Origin: Brevibacillus brevis
GTDB lineage: Bacteria; Bacillota; Bacilli; Brevibacillales; Brevibacillaceae
NCBI RefSeq assembly: GCF_022026395.1
Contig: NZ_CP041767.1
Span: 1,747,501-1,811,500 of the forward strand
DNA length: 64,000 bases
Direction: 5' to 3'
Below the pieces are notes generated by a model. That model was not told the origin of the DNA, made no database searches, and saw nothing but the letters and a program-made list of their open reading frames with translations. Within the stretch, counting starts at the first letter, position 1, and every line of letters starts with the position of its first letter. Below are positions 39,844-49,384 of this stretch, in pieces. A program made the position numbers and the translations under genes.

Positions 39844-41376
39844 ATGATGAAAAAAGTTACGCACGCTGTGTTCCTCCTGATGGCTGCAAGTATTGCGATG
39901 TCATCTTCTAGTGGTGCACTGGCAAGGGAGAATACGCTGGAAAAAATAAAAGTAGAGCAAATGACTCCTGAAATAAATAATCTGGTAGAAAAAGGGGTAA
40001 AGAAAGCAGCTAGTCTCATCCCTTATTTGAAAGATTATCCTGTTAGAGAAGTAGTAGTGAAAGACACTCCTTATCTGCTCGTGAACAACTACAAGTCAAA
40101 AGAAAACAATGCAGAATTCGTTACCTTAGTGCTCGACAAAAATACTGGTGACCTGCTTGAGTTTGGCAAACACGAGCTATATAACCAAAAGAGCCAAACG
40201 CTTTACCCGATCGACAAATCGAAAGAAATAGCCGTGTCGTTTATGACAAAGTTGTACGGTGAAGACATGGCAGGATACCAGTTTGATGGGGATGGGGTTG
40301 CGAAAGTTTTCGATGGTCAAACAAATACCATTCAGTTTGTACGTATGGTCAACGGAGTTCCTTTCACAGACGACATCGTTCAGATACAAGTTGATCACGA
40401 AGGGCAAATCACAGGAAAATCCCTTGGCAAACCAATCGAAAAAATCTCCTTCGCGAAATTGGATCAGATCCTATCCAAAGAAAAAGCTGAGAAACAGCTA
40501 TCCACCTATATGAAATTACGGTATTCCCTCGATAAAGACGGAAAAACATACAAGCTCCTCTATGTTCCTGCTTTTTCCGGTAAGTTGGATGCCGTGTCCG
40601 GCAAAGACAGCTTGAATATGCCTTATCATAGCAAAGTGAATGTGAAACCAAAGGGTGCCAGCCAGCCCGTAGCACAATCCCGTGAAGAAGCACAAGCGTA
40701 TTTGACTCAGCGTACGGGTTATGATTTTGCAAAAGGGAATGTCTTTTTTGAAGATTTAACTGGTGAAAAACCCGTGATTATCCAATATTTCTGGAAAACA
40801 AGGAAATGGGAGGGCCGTACTAATTATTCGTGGAGAACAGACGACGGATGGATTGGGAGCATGCTAATCGAACCGAAGACAGGGTCAATTGTGAGCTATC
40901 ATGTCATCGATACAAGTGTGTCAAAGACCGCTACCAAAAAATTGACGCAAGAGCAGGCTTTGCAATTGGCCATAAATGAATTAGCAGAGATCACTCCAGC
41001 TGGTACAGGCGAGTTGCTGCTACTTCAGCCCGGAGAATATGATGAAAGTACAAATCAATACGACTTCTTTTTTGTGAGGCAAGAGCAAGAGATTCCTGTT
41101 GAGGATGGGCTGACGCATATCTCGATCAACGGCAGCAACGGGAAAGTCATGGGGATCGATCTCAATGAAAAGGTCGATGGAGTTATGGCTGATCCGAAGA
41201 AGGCAATCTCCCAAGAAGAAGCGGCAGCCGCATTGCTCAAGAAATATCCATTGCAGCTACAGTATAGCTTGCAAGAGGAAGGCAAAGCTTCTCTCGTTTA
41301 TACGATACCTAGGCTATTCGATGCAAAAATAGATGCGTTGACGGGTGAGTTTTATACGTACGGGTCCACAGAATAA
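39844..41376 (+). CDS. Secreted YcdB/YcdC-type (PepSY-like) protein
   Basis: This 510-residue exported protein has a signal peptide (about 28 residues, ending ALA) and repeated YcdB/YcdC or PepSY-like modules, recognisable by FVTLVLDKNTGDLLEF, VQIQVDHEGQITG, HISINGSNGKVMGIDLNEKV and DAKIDALTGEFY. PepSY-type domains often inhibit proteases, but no direct function is known for this family. AGGAAG lies five bases before the ATG. A terminator follows. Confidence 0.75.
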   Translation: MMKKVTHAVFLLMAASIAMSSSSGALARENTLEKIKVEQMTPEINNLVEKGVKKAASLIPYLKDYPVREVVVKDTPYLLVNNYKSKENNAEFVTLVLDKNTGDLLEFGKHELYNQKSQTLYPIDKSKEIAVSFMTKLYGEDMAGYQFDGDGVAKVFDGQTNTIQFVRMVNGVPFTDDIVQIQVDHEGQITGKSLGKPIEKISFAKLDQILSKEKAEKQLSTYMKLRYSLDKDGKTYKLLYVPAFSGKLDAVSGKDSLNMPYHSKVNVKPKGASQPVAQSREEAQAYLTQRTGYDFAKGNVFFEDLTGEKPVIIQYFWKTRKWEGRTNYSWRTDDGWIGSMLIEPKTGSIVSYHVIDTSVSKTATKKLTQEQALQLAINELAEITPAGTGELLLLQPGEYDESTNQYDFFFVRQEQEIPVEDGLTHISINGSNGKVMGIDLNEKVDGVMADPKKAISQEEAAAALLKKYPLQLQYSLQEEGKASLVYTIPRLFDAKIDALTGEFYTYGSTE

Positions 41377-41392
41377 GGAAGAAAGCAAGAAG

Positions 41393-41430
41393 AACCTCCC
41401 TTTCCAACGAATTAAGGGAGGTTCGTTTCT
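41393..41430 (+). terminator. Terminator after the YcdB-like gene
   Basis: AACCTCCCTT and AAGGGAGGTT form a perfect 10-base stem followed by CGTTTCTTT. It overlaps the 3' end of the minus-strand remnant. Confidence 0.8.
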
Positions 41431-41705
41431 TTATAGGTATTGGCAATCTCCACAAGCCTGGCTATCACATCTTCCTCATAATAAAAATGGTACGTTAGTT
41501 CATAGTGGGTGGCGCCGTTTTTCCAGATGAGAGTGGCTAATGGGCCGTTGTAACCGAACTTGGCTGTTCCATTCTTTAGTGAAATGGTGCTCGTTTCTTC
41601 GTAGCCTCCTATAAAATCTCCAGAACTATTGGAATCCAAGGTGAGATAGGCGCCTAAAGCGATATGCTCTTCAGGAACATAGGTTTGCTTTAATGCCTCG
41701 TCCTG
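41412..41705 (-). pseudogene. C-terminal remnant resembling DUF4367-type lipoproteins
   Basis: An open frame of 97 codons after a TGA (41706-41708) has no ATG; the first start-type codon is a TTG with no ribosome binding site. The sequence PEEHIALGAYLTLD, GGYEETSTISLKNGT and LIWKNGATHYELTYHFYYEE reads like the end of a DUF4367-like cell-surface protein, so the N-terminal part seems to be missing. Confidence 0.5.
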
Positions 41706-41762
41706 TCACCTCATACAAGTTTTAGTAAATAAAAGTTGATCGAAATCTGAGAAAAAACGAAA

Positions 41763-41791
41763 TTGACACAAAATACAAATTTCAGTATGAT
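41763..41791 (+). promoter_or_regulatory. Promoter of the ROK repressor / sugar operon
   Basis: A perfect TTGACA (41763-41768) and TATGAT (41786-41791) at 17-base spacing. A repeated element that may be the repressor's operator begins two bases after the -10. Confidence 0.8.
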
Positions 41792-41792
41792 C

Positions 41793-41820
41793 ACTTTATA
41801 AAGTCATTGGAAAAATAAAG
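41793..41820 (+). promoter_or_regulatory. Candidate ROK operator, copy 1
   Basis: A 28-base block (ACTTTATAAAGTCATTGG followed by AAAAATAAAG) lies directly on the predicted transcription start of the repressor gene. It recurs at 43054-43081 with 24 of 28 identical bases. CTTTAT at its start and ATAAAG at its end are inverted repeats. Confidence 0.5.
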
Positions 41821-41834
41821 GATGAACGAATACG

Positions 41835-43040
41835 ATGCGCAGAACTGGAGATTTGAAACTAATCCAAGAGCTCAATCGCTTTATTATACTCGATACCATA
41901 CGCCAGTTTGGGCCCATCTCGCGAAGTGATATCGCCAAAAAGCAGGGCATTAGTCCAACTACAGTCACCTCGGCAGTCAATGAGCTGATCCGTGACGGCA
42001 TGGTTGCAGAAGATGGAACAGGTGAGTCAAAGGGTGGCCGTAAGCCGATTATGGTTCGCTTCTGTCCAGACGGGAAGTTTTTGATTGGCGTATCTATTAC
42101 GAATACAGCGATTACGATAGCCGAAATGAATTTGGAAGCGGCTACAAAGCAAAAGAAAATTTATCCCGTAAAAGCTGGGCTGGTGAGTGACCTGATCATC
42201 CAGTATGTACTGGATTCGATCCAGGACTTTCTCCAATCGGTGGATGATGTCAGCCGTTGTCTGGGCATTTCCATCATCGCACCAGGGATTGTTGATGCAG
42301 CTAGTGGGGTTATCCGCTTCAATTCCAAGTTGCGCTTGCATGATGTTCCGTTAAAGGACATGGCAGAAGACCGTTTTGGGCTAAAGACGTGGCTCGACAA
42401 CGATGCCAATGCAATTGCCCTGGCGGAAAAAAACTTCGGTGGTGGACTAAATGCCGACAATCTTCTGTTTGTTACCGTAGGAGAAGGGGTTGGTTCGGGA
42501 CTCGTTGTAAACGGTTCCATCTTCCGTGGAAGCCGAGGTGGAGCAGGCGAATTCGGGCATACGACAGTCGATCGAAGTGGGATGCGCTGTGACTGCGGCA
42601 ACGTCGGCTGTTTGGAAAACTACGTGGCGTGGCCGGCCATTTATTCAGGCTTGCTGTCCGCTGTTACACGGGGAAAAGAAACGCTCGTCATGGATTTGGC
42701 TGAGGGAGATATGACAAGAATCACATTTGATGTCTTCCGCCAAGCACTGCATCAAGGGGATCAAGTATGCCAAGACATCGTCGACGAAATCGCTTCGTAT
42801 TTATCGATCGGCATTGTGAATTTGGTGAATTTGTTCAATCCGAGCCTGATCATTCTGGGTGGAGAAATGATCCGGGACAACCAAGTATTGTTTGAGCGCA
42901 TCCAAAAACAAGTGATGGCCCAAGCGATGGGGACGATGGTCGAAGGACTGGAATTCCGTCCAACTGTGTTGGGGGCTGATTTCGAGGTCAAGGCTGCTGC
43001 TGCTGTTTTGTTACAAGATGTTTTTCACTTCAGCTTGTAA
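41835..43040 (+). CDS. ROK-family transcriptional repressor
   Basis: This 401-residue protein joins an N-terminal winged helix (RFIILDTIRQFGPISRSDIA and KKQGISPTTVTSAVNELIR) to a ROK sugar-kinase-like domain. The ROK part keeps the zinc motif in CDCGNVGCLEN (about residue 255) and GEGVGSGLVVNG. Such XylR/NagC-type proteins repress sugar operons until the sugar binds. It is the first gene before a binding-protein transporter and oxidoreductases, and probably controls them. Confidence 0.88.
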   Translation: MRRTGDLKLIQELNRFIILDTIRQFGPISRSDIAKKQGISPTTVTSAVNELIRDGMVAEDGTGESKGGRKPIMVRFCPDGKFLIGVSITNTAITIAEMNLEAATKQKKIYPVKAGLVSDLIIQYVLDSIQDFLQSVDDVSRCLGISIIAPGIVDAASGVIRFNSKLRLHDVPLKDMAEDRFGLKTWLDNDANAIALAEKNFGGGLNADNLLFVTVGEGVGSGLVVNGSIFRGSRGGAGEFGHTTVDRSGMRCDCGNVGCLENYVAWPAIYSGLLSAVTRGKETLVMDLAEGDMTRITFDVFRQALHQGDQVCQDIVDEIASYLSIGIVNLVNLFNPSLIILGGEMIRDNQVLFERIQKQVMAQAMGTMVEGLEFRPTVLGADFEVKAAAAVLLQDVFHFSL

Positions 43041-43049
43041 CATCTTTTT
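43010..43049 (+). terminator. Terminator overlapping the end of the ROK repressor gene
   Basis: GTTACAAG (43010-43017) pairs with CTTGTAAC (43034-43041), followed by ATCTTTTTA. It would separate repressor from operon transcription. Confidence 0.6.
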
Positions 43050-43053
43050 ATAT

Positions 43054-43081
43054 ACTTTATTTGGTCATTGGAAAAAGAAAG
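43054..43081 (+). promoter_or_regulatory. Candidate ROK operator, copy 2
   Basis: This 28-base block, upstream of the binding-protein gene, matches 41793-41820 at 24 positions (shared core GTCATTGGAAAAA). Confidence 0.5.
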
Positions 43082-43191
43082 TTTCACCATCAAAAATCGT
43101 TGAAAGGGGGCGAGTCGAAAAGGGAAGCGTGTTGCGTTTGGCCATATTTTGGGGGTAAAAGAGGAGAACGTAAATCGAGGAGGGATTTCTG

Positions 43192-44472
43192 ATGAAGAAG
43201 TTGGTATCGATTGCAATGGCTGCTCTCTTGGTAGCAGTGGCAGGATGTTCAGGTGGCGGGCAGAGCTCCGCACCAGCTGGAACAACTGACAGTGCTGCTT
43301 CAGGCGAAAAGGTAACGCTCACATATGCGCTGTGGGACAAAAACCAGATGCCTGCGATGGAGGAAATGGCGAAAAAGTTTAACGAAAAGAACCCGAACGT
43401 TGACATCAAGATCGAGCTAACGCCGAACAAGCAATACTGGACAAAGATGGAGGCAGCCGCAACGGGTGGCACCTTGCCGGACATTTTTTGGATTAATGGT
43501 CCACGTATCATTAAATACGCAGATAATGACATGCTCTTGCCGATTACTGATCAAATCAAGGCAGATGGCATCGATCTGAACAATTATCCGAAAGCTCTCG
43601 TTGATCTCTACACCTATGATGGACAAAACTACGCGCTACCGAAAGATTTCGACACCATTGGCCTTTGGTACAACAAGAAGCTATTTGACGACGCAAAAGT
43701 ACCGTATCCAGACGAAACCTGGGATTGGAACAAGCTAAAGGAAGTAGCAAAGCAACTGACTGATGAGAAAAAAGGCGTTTGGGGAATTGCAGCACCTCCT
43801 TATGGACAGGACGGCTTCTATAACACGATCTATCAAAATGGTGGCTATATCATTTCGGAAGACAAGAAAACGTCCGGCTATGACAAACCTGAAACGATTG
43901 AAGGCCTCAAGTTTTGGACAGACCTGATCAACGAAAAAGCATCGCCAACAGCAGCGCAATTGTCCGAAACAGAGGCAACACAGCTGTTTGAATCAGGCAA
44001 GATCGCGATGATGTACAACGGATCATGGATGGCATCCGCTTTTCATAAAAATGAGTATACAAAGGACAAAGTGGACGTGACGTATCTTCCAAAAGGAAAA
44101 GAGAACACAAGCGTCATTCATGGCTTGGGCAACGTGATTTCGGCTAATACCAAACATCCGAAGGAAGCATGGGAATTCGTAAAATTCTTGGGCTCGAAAG
44201 AAGCGGCAGAAATCCTGGCCAAATCGGGTGCTGCGATTCCGGCATTTAACGGAACACAGGATACTTGGGTACAATCCATGCCGAACTTTCAACTGAAAAT
44301 TTTTATTGATCAGGCAGCAATGGCGAAACCATATCCGATCTCAAAGGACACAGCAAAATGGGCCAAGCTGGAAACAGAGCTCATGACGAAGGCTTGGGCT
44401 GGACAAATGAGCGTAGAGGATGCATCCAAAGAGCTGGCGCAAAAAATGAACGAAATGCTTAGCCAAGAATAA
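43192..44472 (+). CDS. Sugar ABC transporter substrate-binding lipoprotein (family 1)
   Basis: This 426-residue lipoprotein has lipobox LVAVAGC with Cys19 and a Ser/Gly/Ala linker, then a family 1 (MalE/UgpB-like) binding fold with KVTLTYALWDKNQMPAMEEM, PDIFWINGPRI, GLWYNKKLFDDAKVPYPDETW and FLGSKEAAEILAKSGAAIPA. It delivers a sugar or oligosaccharide to the two permeases downstream. AGGAGG precedes the ATG. A terminator follows before the permease genes. Confidence 0.88.
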   Translation: MKKLVSIAMAALLVAVAGCSGGGQSSAPAGTTDSAASGEKVTLTYALWDKNQMPAMEEMAKKFNEKNPNVDIKIELTPNKQYWTKMEAAATGGTLPDIFWINGPRIIKYADNDMLLPITDQIKADGIDLNNYPKALVDLYTYDGQNYALPKDFDTIGLWYNKKLFDDAKVPYPDETWDWNKLKEVAKQLTDEKKGVWGIAAPPYGQDGFYNTIYQNGGYIISEDKKTSGYDKPETIEGLKFWTDLINEKASPTAAQLSETEATQLFESGKIAMMYNGSWMASAFHKNEYTKDKVDVTYLPKGKENTSVIHGLGNVISANTKHPKEAWEFVKFLGSKEAAEILAKSGAAIPAFNGTQDTWVQSMPNFQLKIFIDQAAMAKPYPISKDTAKWAKLETELMTKAWAGQMSVEDASKELAQKMNEMLSQE

Positions 44473-44484
44473 AAGGTCCACGAT

Positions 44485-44526
44485 GGATGGCTTCGCATCA
44501 TGGACGAGGCGAGGCCATCCTTTTTC
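44485..44526 (+). terminator. Intra-operon terminator between binding-protein and permease genes
   Basis: GGATGGC (44485-44491) pairs with GCCATCC (44514-44520), with an inner CGC/GCG contact, followed by TTTTTC. Partial termination would give more binding protein than permease. Confidence 0.75.
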
Positions 44527-44557
44527 GAAAAGCTTCTGTAAGGAGGGAATGAATGCG

Positions 44558-45508
44558 ATGAGCAGCCAGTTGCAGCCTGAAATGCACGCCGCCGTCCAGC
44601 CAAAAACGAAAAAATCGTTGAATCGCATGAAGAGAAGTGATTGGTTCTGGGCGTATCTCATGATTGCTCCCACACTGATCGGGTTGGGTGTTTTCTACTT
44701 ATGGCCGATTGTACAAACCATTTATTTGAGCTTTACCAAATGGGGAGGATTCGGAAAGTACAAGTGGGCTGGCTTACATAATTACGAGTTGTTGTTAAAG
44801 GATCCTTACTTGTGGATTGCACTGAAAAACACGCTGATTTATACAGTAATCGCAGTTCCAGTAGGTATCGCTATCTCCATTTTTATCGCTGTGCTGCTTA
44901 ATCAGAAAATTAAGGGGATTACGATTTATCGCACCCTGTACTTCCTGCCCGTTGTGACGATGGCGGCAGCGGTGGCGATGGTGTGGAGATGGTTGTACAA
45001 CGCTGATTACGGTCTGATCAATTATTTGCTGAGCATGATAGGCATTGAGGGACCACGCTGGATATCTGATCCCGCCATTGCACTGTATGCGGTGATTATC
45101 GTTGCCGTTTGGAGCTCCATCGGATACAACATGGTGATTTTTCTGGCCGGACTGCAAGGCATCCCGAGAAGCTATTACGAAGCGGCAGAAATTGATGGCG
45201 CGGGACCAGTTCGTATGTTTTTTAAGATTACGTTGCCGCTGTTGACTCCTTCGATCTTTTTCGTCAGTATCACTTCCTTGATTGGGGCTTTTCAAGTATT
45301 TGACCTGATTTATTTGATGCTCGGAAGCAAAATGGGCAATCCGGCAACAGAGCAAACACAGACGATGGCGTACTTGTTCTTTACCAATGGATTTGAATCA
45401 GGGAACGGTGGCTATGCGGCCGCAGTTGCCGTCGTGCTTCTGGTGATGATTCTGATCGTCACTGCTATTCAAATGAAGTTGCAGAAAAAATGGGTTCACT
45501 ATGATTAA
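44558..45508 (+). CDS. Sugar ABC transporter permease (MalF-like)
   Basis: This 316-residue permease has six transmembrane helices and the EAA loop YYEAAEIDGAGPVRMFFKITLPLL (core EAAEIDGAG) that contacts the ATPase. I chose the ATG at 44558; a second ATG nine bases upstream sits too close to AGGAGGG. There is no ATPase gene in the operon; Bacilli commonly use one shared MsmX-type ATPase for such importers. Confidence 0.85.
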   Translation: MSSQLQPEMHAAVQPKTKKSLNRMKRSDWFWAYLMIAPTLIGLGVFYLWPIVQTIYLSFTKWGGFGKYKWAGLHNYELLLKDPYLWIALKNTLIYTVIAVPVGIAISIFIAVLLNQKIKGITIYRTLYFLPVVTMAAAVAMVWRWLYNADYGLINYLLSMIGIEGPRWISDPAIALYAVIIVAVWSSIGYNMVIFLAGLQGIPRSYYEAAEIDGAGPVRMFFKITLPLLTPSIFFVSITSLIGAFQVFDLIYLMLGSKMGNPATEQTQTMAYLFFTNGFESGNGGYAAAVAVVLLVMILIVTAIQMKLQKKWVHYD

Positions 45509-45538
45509 ACAAAGCTGAACAGACGGGAGGGATATGGA

Positions 45539-46381
45539 ATGAGTGTTTATACGAGTCGGAATAAAACAACCAAGAAATTGTTGATTCATCTGCTGTTGAT
45601 TGCAGGTGCTCTCGTGATGATTGCGCCATTCGTCTGGATGGTTCTCACTTCGCTCAAGTCACTCGGCGAATCGACACAGGTGCCGCCGGTCATTTTGCCG
45701 ACCAAGTACCAATGGGAAAATTACACCCATATTTTTGAGATGCTGCCGTTCTTGGACTTTTATTGGAATACGGTGATTACAACAGTAGCCAAGGTAGTCG
45801 GACAAGTATTCCTTTGCTCGCTTGCAGCTTACGCATTCGCGCGAATTGAATTTCCAGGGCGAAACGCCTTGTTCATCCTGTTCTTGACCGTCTTGATGGT
45901 GCCAGGTCAGGTGTTTCTGCTCCCGCAATTTATGATCATGAAAGAGCTTGGCTGGCTGAATACGTTGACAGCATTGATTGTACCGGGATTGTTCAGTGCA
46001 TTTGGTACGTTTCTTCTGCGCCAATTTTTCATGTCGCTGCCAAAAGAACTGGAAGAAGCGGCGAAGCTCGATGGTTGCAACCATTTTCAGATTTATTGGA
46101 GAATTATGCTGCCGCTGGCGAAGCCCGGCTTGATCGCACTCGCCATTTTCGTAGCATTGTGGTCTTGGAATGACCTGATGTGGCCGTTGATTGTCAACAG
46201 CACGCCGGATAAAATGCCGCTCTCCGCTGGTTTGGCGTACTTGACGGGCGAGCACACCAATTTGACGAACTACCCGATTTTGATGGCGGGCTCCGTTCTT
46301 GCCATTTGGCCGATGATCATCGTCTTTATTTTCATGCAGAAGCATTTTGTCGAGGGAATTACCCTAACTGGGTCCAAATAG
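45539..46381 (+). CDS. Sugar ABC transporter permease (MalG-like)
   Basis: This 280-residue second permease has six membrane segments and the EAA loop LEEAAKLDGCNHFQIYWRIML. It pairs with the MalF-like protein 30 bases upstream. GGGAGG precedes the ATG. The C-terminus ends VEGITLTGSK, typical of the family. Confidence 0.87.
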   Translation: MSVYTSRNKTTKKLLIHLLLIAGALVMIAPFVWMVLTSLKSLGESTQVPPVILPTKYQWENYTHIFEMLPFLDFYWNTVITTVAKVVGQVFLCSLAAYAFARIEFPGRNALFILFLTVLMVPGQVFLLPQFMIMKELGWLNTLTALIVPGLFSAFGTFLLRQFFMSLPKELEEAAKLDGCNHFQIYWRIMLPLAKPGLIALAIFVALWSWNDLMWPLIVNSTPDKMPLSAGLAYLTGEHTNLTNYPILMAGSVLAIWPMIIVFIFMQKHFVEGITLTGSK

Positions 46382-46411
46382 TCATTTTTTGAAAAAAGGA
46401 GTGAAACCATT

Positions 46412-47401
46412 ATGCATCATGTTCTGGTAATCGGAGCAGGAACCATGGGGACTGTTCACGCGAAATCGTATGCTGCCATGGAAAACGTCAAGCTGGTTGG
46501 GATCGTCGATATCCGCAGCGAGAGAGGAAAAGAGCTGGCAGCCGAGACAAAAACGGAATGGTTTGAGAGCTATGAAGAGGCACTAGAAAAACTGGCGCAG
46601 GTAGATATCGTAGACGTGTGTTTGCCTACGTATCTCCATAAAACCTATGTGAAAAAGGCTGCGGATGCAGGCAAGCATGTCATTTGCGAAAAGCCGTTGG
46701 CACGTGATAAGGAAGAGGCTCGTTTTATCGTTGATTATTGCCGGGAGAAAAACGTCAAGCTGTTCGTCGGTCACGTCCTGCGCTTCTTCCCGGAGTATGA
46801 AAAGTCCCGTCAGCTGGTTAATGACGGCGCGATTGGCAACGTTGGTGTGGCACGTACGTTCCGTGGCGGTATCTTCCCGACAGCGTGGAACGATTGGTAC
46901 GCCGACTACAAAAACAGTGGCAGTCTTGTTTTAGATATGATCATTCACGATTTTGACTTTTTGCGCTGGTGCTTCGGGGATGTGGAGCGTGTGTACGCGA
47001 AAGGCTTGCTTGGTCGAGGTTTTGCCCGGATGGATTACGCACTTGTCACGCTTCGCTTCAAGAACGGCATGATTGCACATGTGGAAGGCTCGTGGGCACA
47101 TGAAGGCTTCGCGATGAAAATGGAGCTGGCAGGCAAGGAAGGCATCATTGCCTACGACAGCTCGAAGGAAAAACCGCTAGTGGCGGTTAATCGCTCGAAG
47201 CAAGCAGGCATGAGCGGAGTCGCAGTTCCGGAGAGTCCGTTGCGTGAAAACCCGTATTTCAGAGAACTGAAGCATTTCATCGAATGCATCGACCGTGATC
47301 TGGAGCCACTCGTGACGGCAGAAGACGCCGTTAAAGCGGTAGAAATCGCTCGTGCTGCGCTTGTGTCAATCGAAACGGGCAAACCCGTAACTTTGGTGTA
47401 G
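46412..47401 (+). CDS. Gfo/Idh/MocA family oxidoreductase 1
   Basis: This 329-residue NAD(P)-dependent oxidoreductase has an N-terminal Rossmann fold with VIGAGTMGTVHAKSY and the EKP motif (HVICEKPLA, about residue 95). The C-terminal part has FRGGIFPTAWNDW and VLDMIIHDFDFLRWCFG. Family members oxidise or reduce sugars, inositols and their derivatives. It is the first of three different paralogues in the operon (pairwise similarity modest). Confidence 0.85.
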   Translation: MHHVLVIGAGTMGTVHAKSYAAMENVKLVGIVDIRSERGKELAAETKTEWFESYEEALEKLAQVDIVDVCLPTYLHKTYVKKAADAGKHVICEKPLARDKEEARFIVDYCREKNVKLFVGHVLRFFPEYEKSRQLVNDGAIGNVGVARTFRGGIFPTAWNDWYADYKNSGSLVLDMIIHDFDFLRWCFGDVERVYAKGLLGRGFARMDYALVTLRFKNGMIAHVEGSWAHEGFAMKMELAGKEGIIAYDSSKEKPLVAVNRSKQAGMSGVAVPESPLRENPYFRELKHFIECIDRDLEPLVTAEDAVKAVEIARAALVSIETGKPVTLV

Positions 47402-47414
47402 GAGGGGACTGGAC

Positions 47415-48389
47415 ATGAAACTCGGAATCATCAGTGTTGCACATATGCATGCATACAGCTATGCAAATGCGGTTGCGAAATTAGATGGAGTTCAATTGGT
47501 CGGGGTAGCAGATGAGGATGAAGTGCGTGGAAAGGCGGCGGCTGAGAAGTTTGGCGTTCCGTTTTTCGCTGATTATCATGAGTTGCTCGCAACGGATATC
47601 GATGCGGTCATCGTCACTTCGGAAAACGCCAAGCACCAAGAGCATACGTTAGCGGCAGCGAAGGCAGGCAAGCACATCCTGTGCGAAAAACCGCTGGCGA
47701 CAACAGCCGAGGCTGCTCAAGAGATGATCGACTTTTGCCGCGAACAGGGTGTCATCTTGCAGACGGCATTCCCAGTGCGATTCCATCCGGCTGTTGTTCG
47801 TGCAAAGCAATTGGTGGAGCAAGGCAAGGTCGGACGTATCATGGCGATCCGGGGTACGAACCGTGGACAAAATCCGGGTGGTTGGTTCGTCGATCCGGAA
47901 AAATCGGGCGGAGGAGCAGTGATCGATCACACGGTTCACGTTGTTGATTTGATGCGCTGGTTCATGGACTCTGAAGTGCGTGAGGTTTATGCCGAGGTAG
48001 ACAGCAAGTTTTCCGATACGCCGATTGATGATTGCGGCATTTTGACCATGGAATTTGAGAATGGGGTATTTGCCACACTCGATTGCAGCTGGTCTCGGAA
48101 CAAGGCCTTCCCAACTTGGGGAGATGTGACAATGGAAATTATCGGGACAGAAGGAACGATTTCACTCGATGCTTTTTCTCAAAAGCTGGATGTCTATTCC
48201 AATGAAAAAGGTTTGAAGTGGGTCAACTGGGGCGATGACATGGACAGTCAATTGGTCAAGGATTTCGTCACCAGCGTGCGTGAAAAGAAAGCGCCGTCGA
48301 TTACGGGTGAAGACGGCTTGCGAGCTGTGGAAGTAGCACTCGCCGCTTATCAATCCGCTGAACAGAAGCAACCAGTCGTATTACGGTAG
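47415..48389 (+). CDS. Gfo/Idh/MocA family oxidoreductase 2
   Basis: This 324-residue enzyme is the second of the three dehydrogenases. It has GIISVAHMHAYSYANAV in place of the usual glycine-rich loop, so the dinucleotide fingerprint is atypical, then HILCEKPLATTAEAAQEMID and GGAVIDHTVHVVDLMRW near the active site. Only 13 bases separate it from the previous gene and 15 from the next. Confidence 0.85.
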   Translation: MKLGIISVAHMHAYSYANAVAKLDGVQLVGVADEDEVRGKAAAEKFGVPFFADYHELLATDIDAVIVTSENAKHQEHTLAAAKAGKHILCEKPLATTAEAAQEMIDFCREQGVILQTAFPVRFHPAVVRAKQLVEQGKVGRIMAIRGTNRGQNPGGWFVDPEKSGGGAVIDHTVHVVDLMRWFMDSEVREVYAEVDSKFSDTPIDDCGILTMEFENGVFATLDCSWSRNKAFPTWGDVTMEIIGTEGTISLDAFSQKLDVYSNEKGLKWVNWGDDMDSQLVKDFVTSVREKKAPSITGEDGLRAVEVALAAYQSAEQKQPVVLR

Positions 48390-48404
48390 GACGGTGAGGA
48401 ACGC

Positions 48405-49379
48405 ATGAGTGTACGTGTAGGCATGATCGGCGTAGGTGGAATCGGACAGCATCATCTAAAAGGCTTGTTGACGGACGAGAGGGTAAAGGTCGTTGCAGTG
48501 TGCGACGTGAACCAAGAGACGGTAGCAGAGACTGCTGAGCGCATTGGTGCGCATGGCTACACCTCTTGGCGTGAGCTGGTAGAGGCAGAAAAGCTGGATG
48601 CTTTGTTTGTATGCGTCCCACCTTTTGCGCATGAAGAGATTGAGGAAACAGCGGCGGCGAAAGGGATTCATCTGTTTGTGGAAAAGCCAATTGGGCTGGA
48701 TATACAGAAAGTGAACGAAAAGCAAGCAGCGATTGAAAAGGCAGGGATTATCACCGCGACTGGCTATTGCCTGCGCTATCTCGATATCGTGCAGGAAGCG
48801 AAAGAGTACTTGGAAGGCAAGTCGATTGCTCTTGTCCGCGGCCATTATTTGACCAAGTTCGTCACGACAACTTGGTGGAGGGAAATGGGCAAGTCAGGTG
48901 GACAGCTTGTCGAGCAGGCGACACATACGCTGGACATGATGCGGTATTTGGCTGGAGATATCGAGAAGGTCTATGCGCAGATGGCCTTGCTCGTCTCGCG
49001 CGACATTCCAAACATCGATATTCCAGACGTGACTTCCATCAGTATGGTGTTTCAGTCAGGGGCGCTAGGACATTTGGATACGTGCTTCATCCAACCGGAT
49101 CACCGTACCAATGTAGAAATTTTGGGCAAAGATTTCCGTGTCATGATTGACGGAAAGCAATTAGCGATCATGGATGAGCAGGGAACACGTACAAAAGCGA
49201 GCGCAGTGGATATGTACGTGGAGCAAGATCGGGCGTTTATCACCGCGATTTTGACAGGGGATCGCAGCTTGATTCTGTCGCCGTATGAATCAGCGAGAAA
49301 GACGCTAGAAGTAACGTTGGCAGCGAATCAATCGGCACAAGAAGGAAAGCCGGTCACCATTTTGAGAAAAGGGGAGTGA
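48405..49379 (+). CDS. Gfo/Idh/MocA family oxidoreductase 3
   Basis: This 324-residue third paralogue has the classic VGMIGVGGIGQHHLKGLL fingerprint, HLFVEKPIGLDIQKV for the EKP motif, and GGQLVEQATHTLDMMRYLAGD at the active site. Having three such enzymes together suggests oxidation and re-reduction of a sugar within one pathway. Confidence 0.85.
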   Translation: MSVRVGMIGVGGIGQHHLKGLLTDERVKVVAVCDVNQETVAETAERIGAHGYTSWRELVEAEKLDALFVCVPPFAHEEIEETAAAKGIHLFVEKPIGLDIQKVNEKQAAIEKAGIITATGYCLRYLDIVQEAKEYLEGKSIALVRGHYLTKFVTTTWWREMGKSGGQLVEQATHTLDMMRYLAGDIEKVYAQMALLVSRDIPNIDIPDVTSISMVFQSGALGHLDTCFIQPDHRTNVEILGKDFRVMIDGKQLAIMDEQGTRTKASAVDMYVEQDRAFITAILTGDRSLILSPYESARKTLEVTLAANQSAQEGKPVTILRKGE

Positions 49380-49384
49380 GGCGA

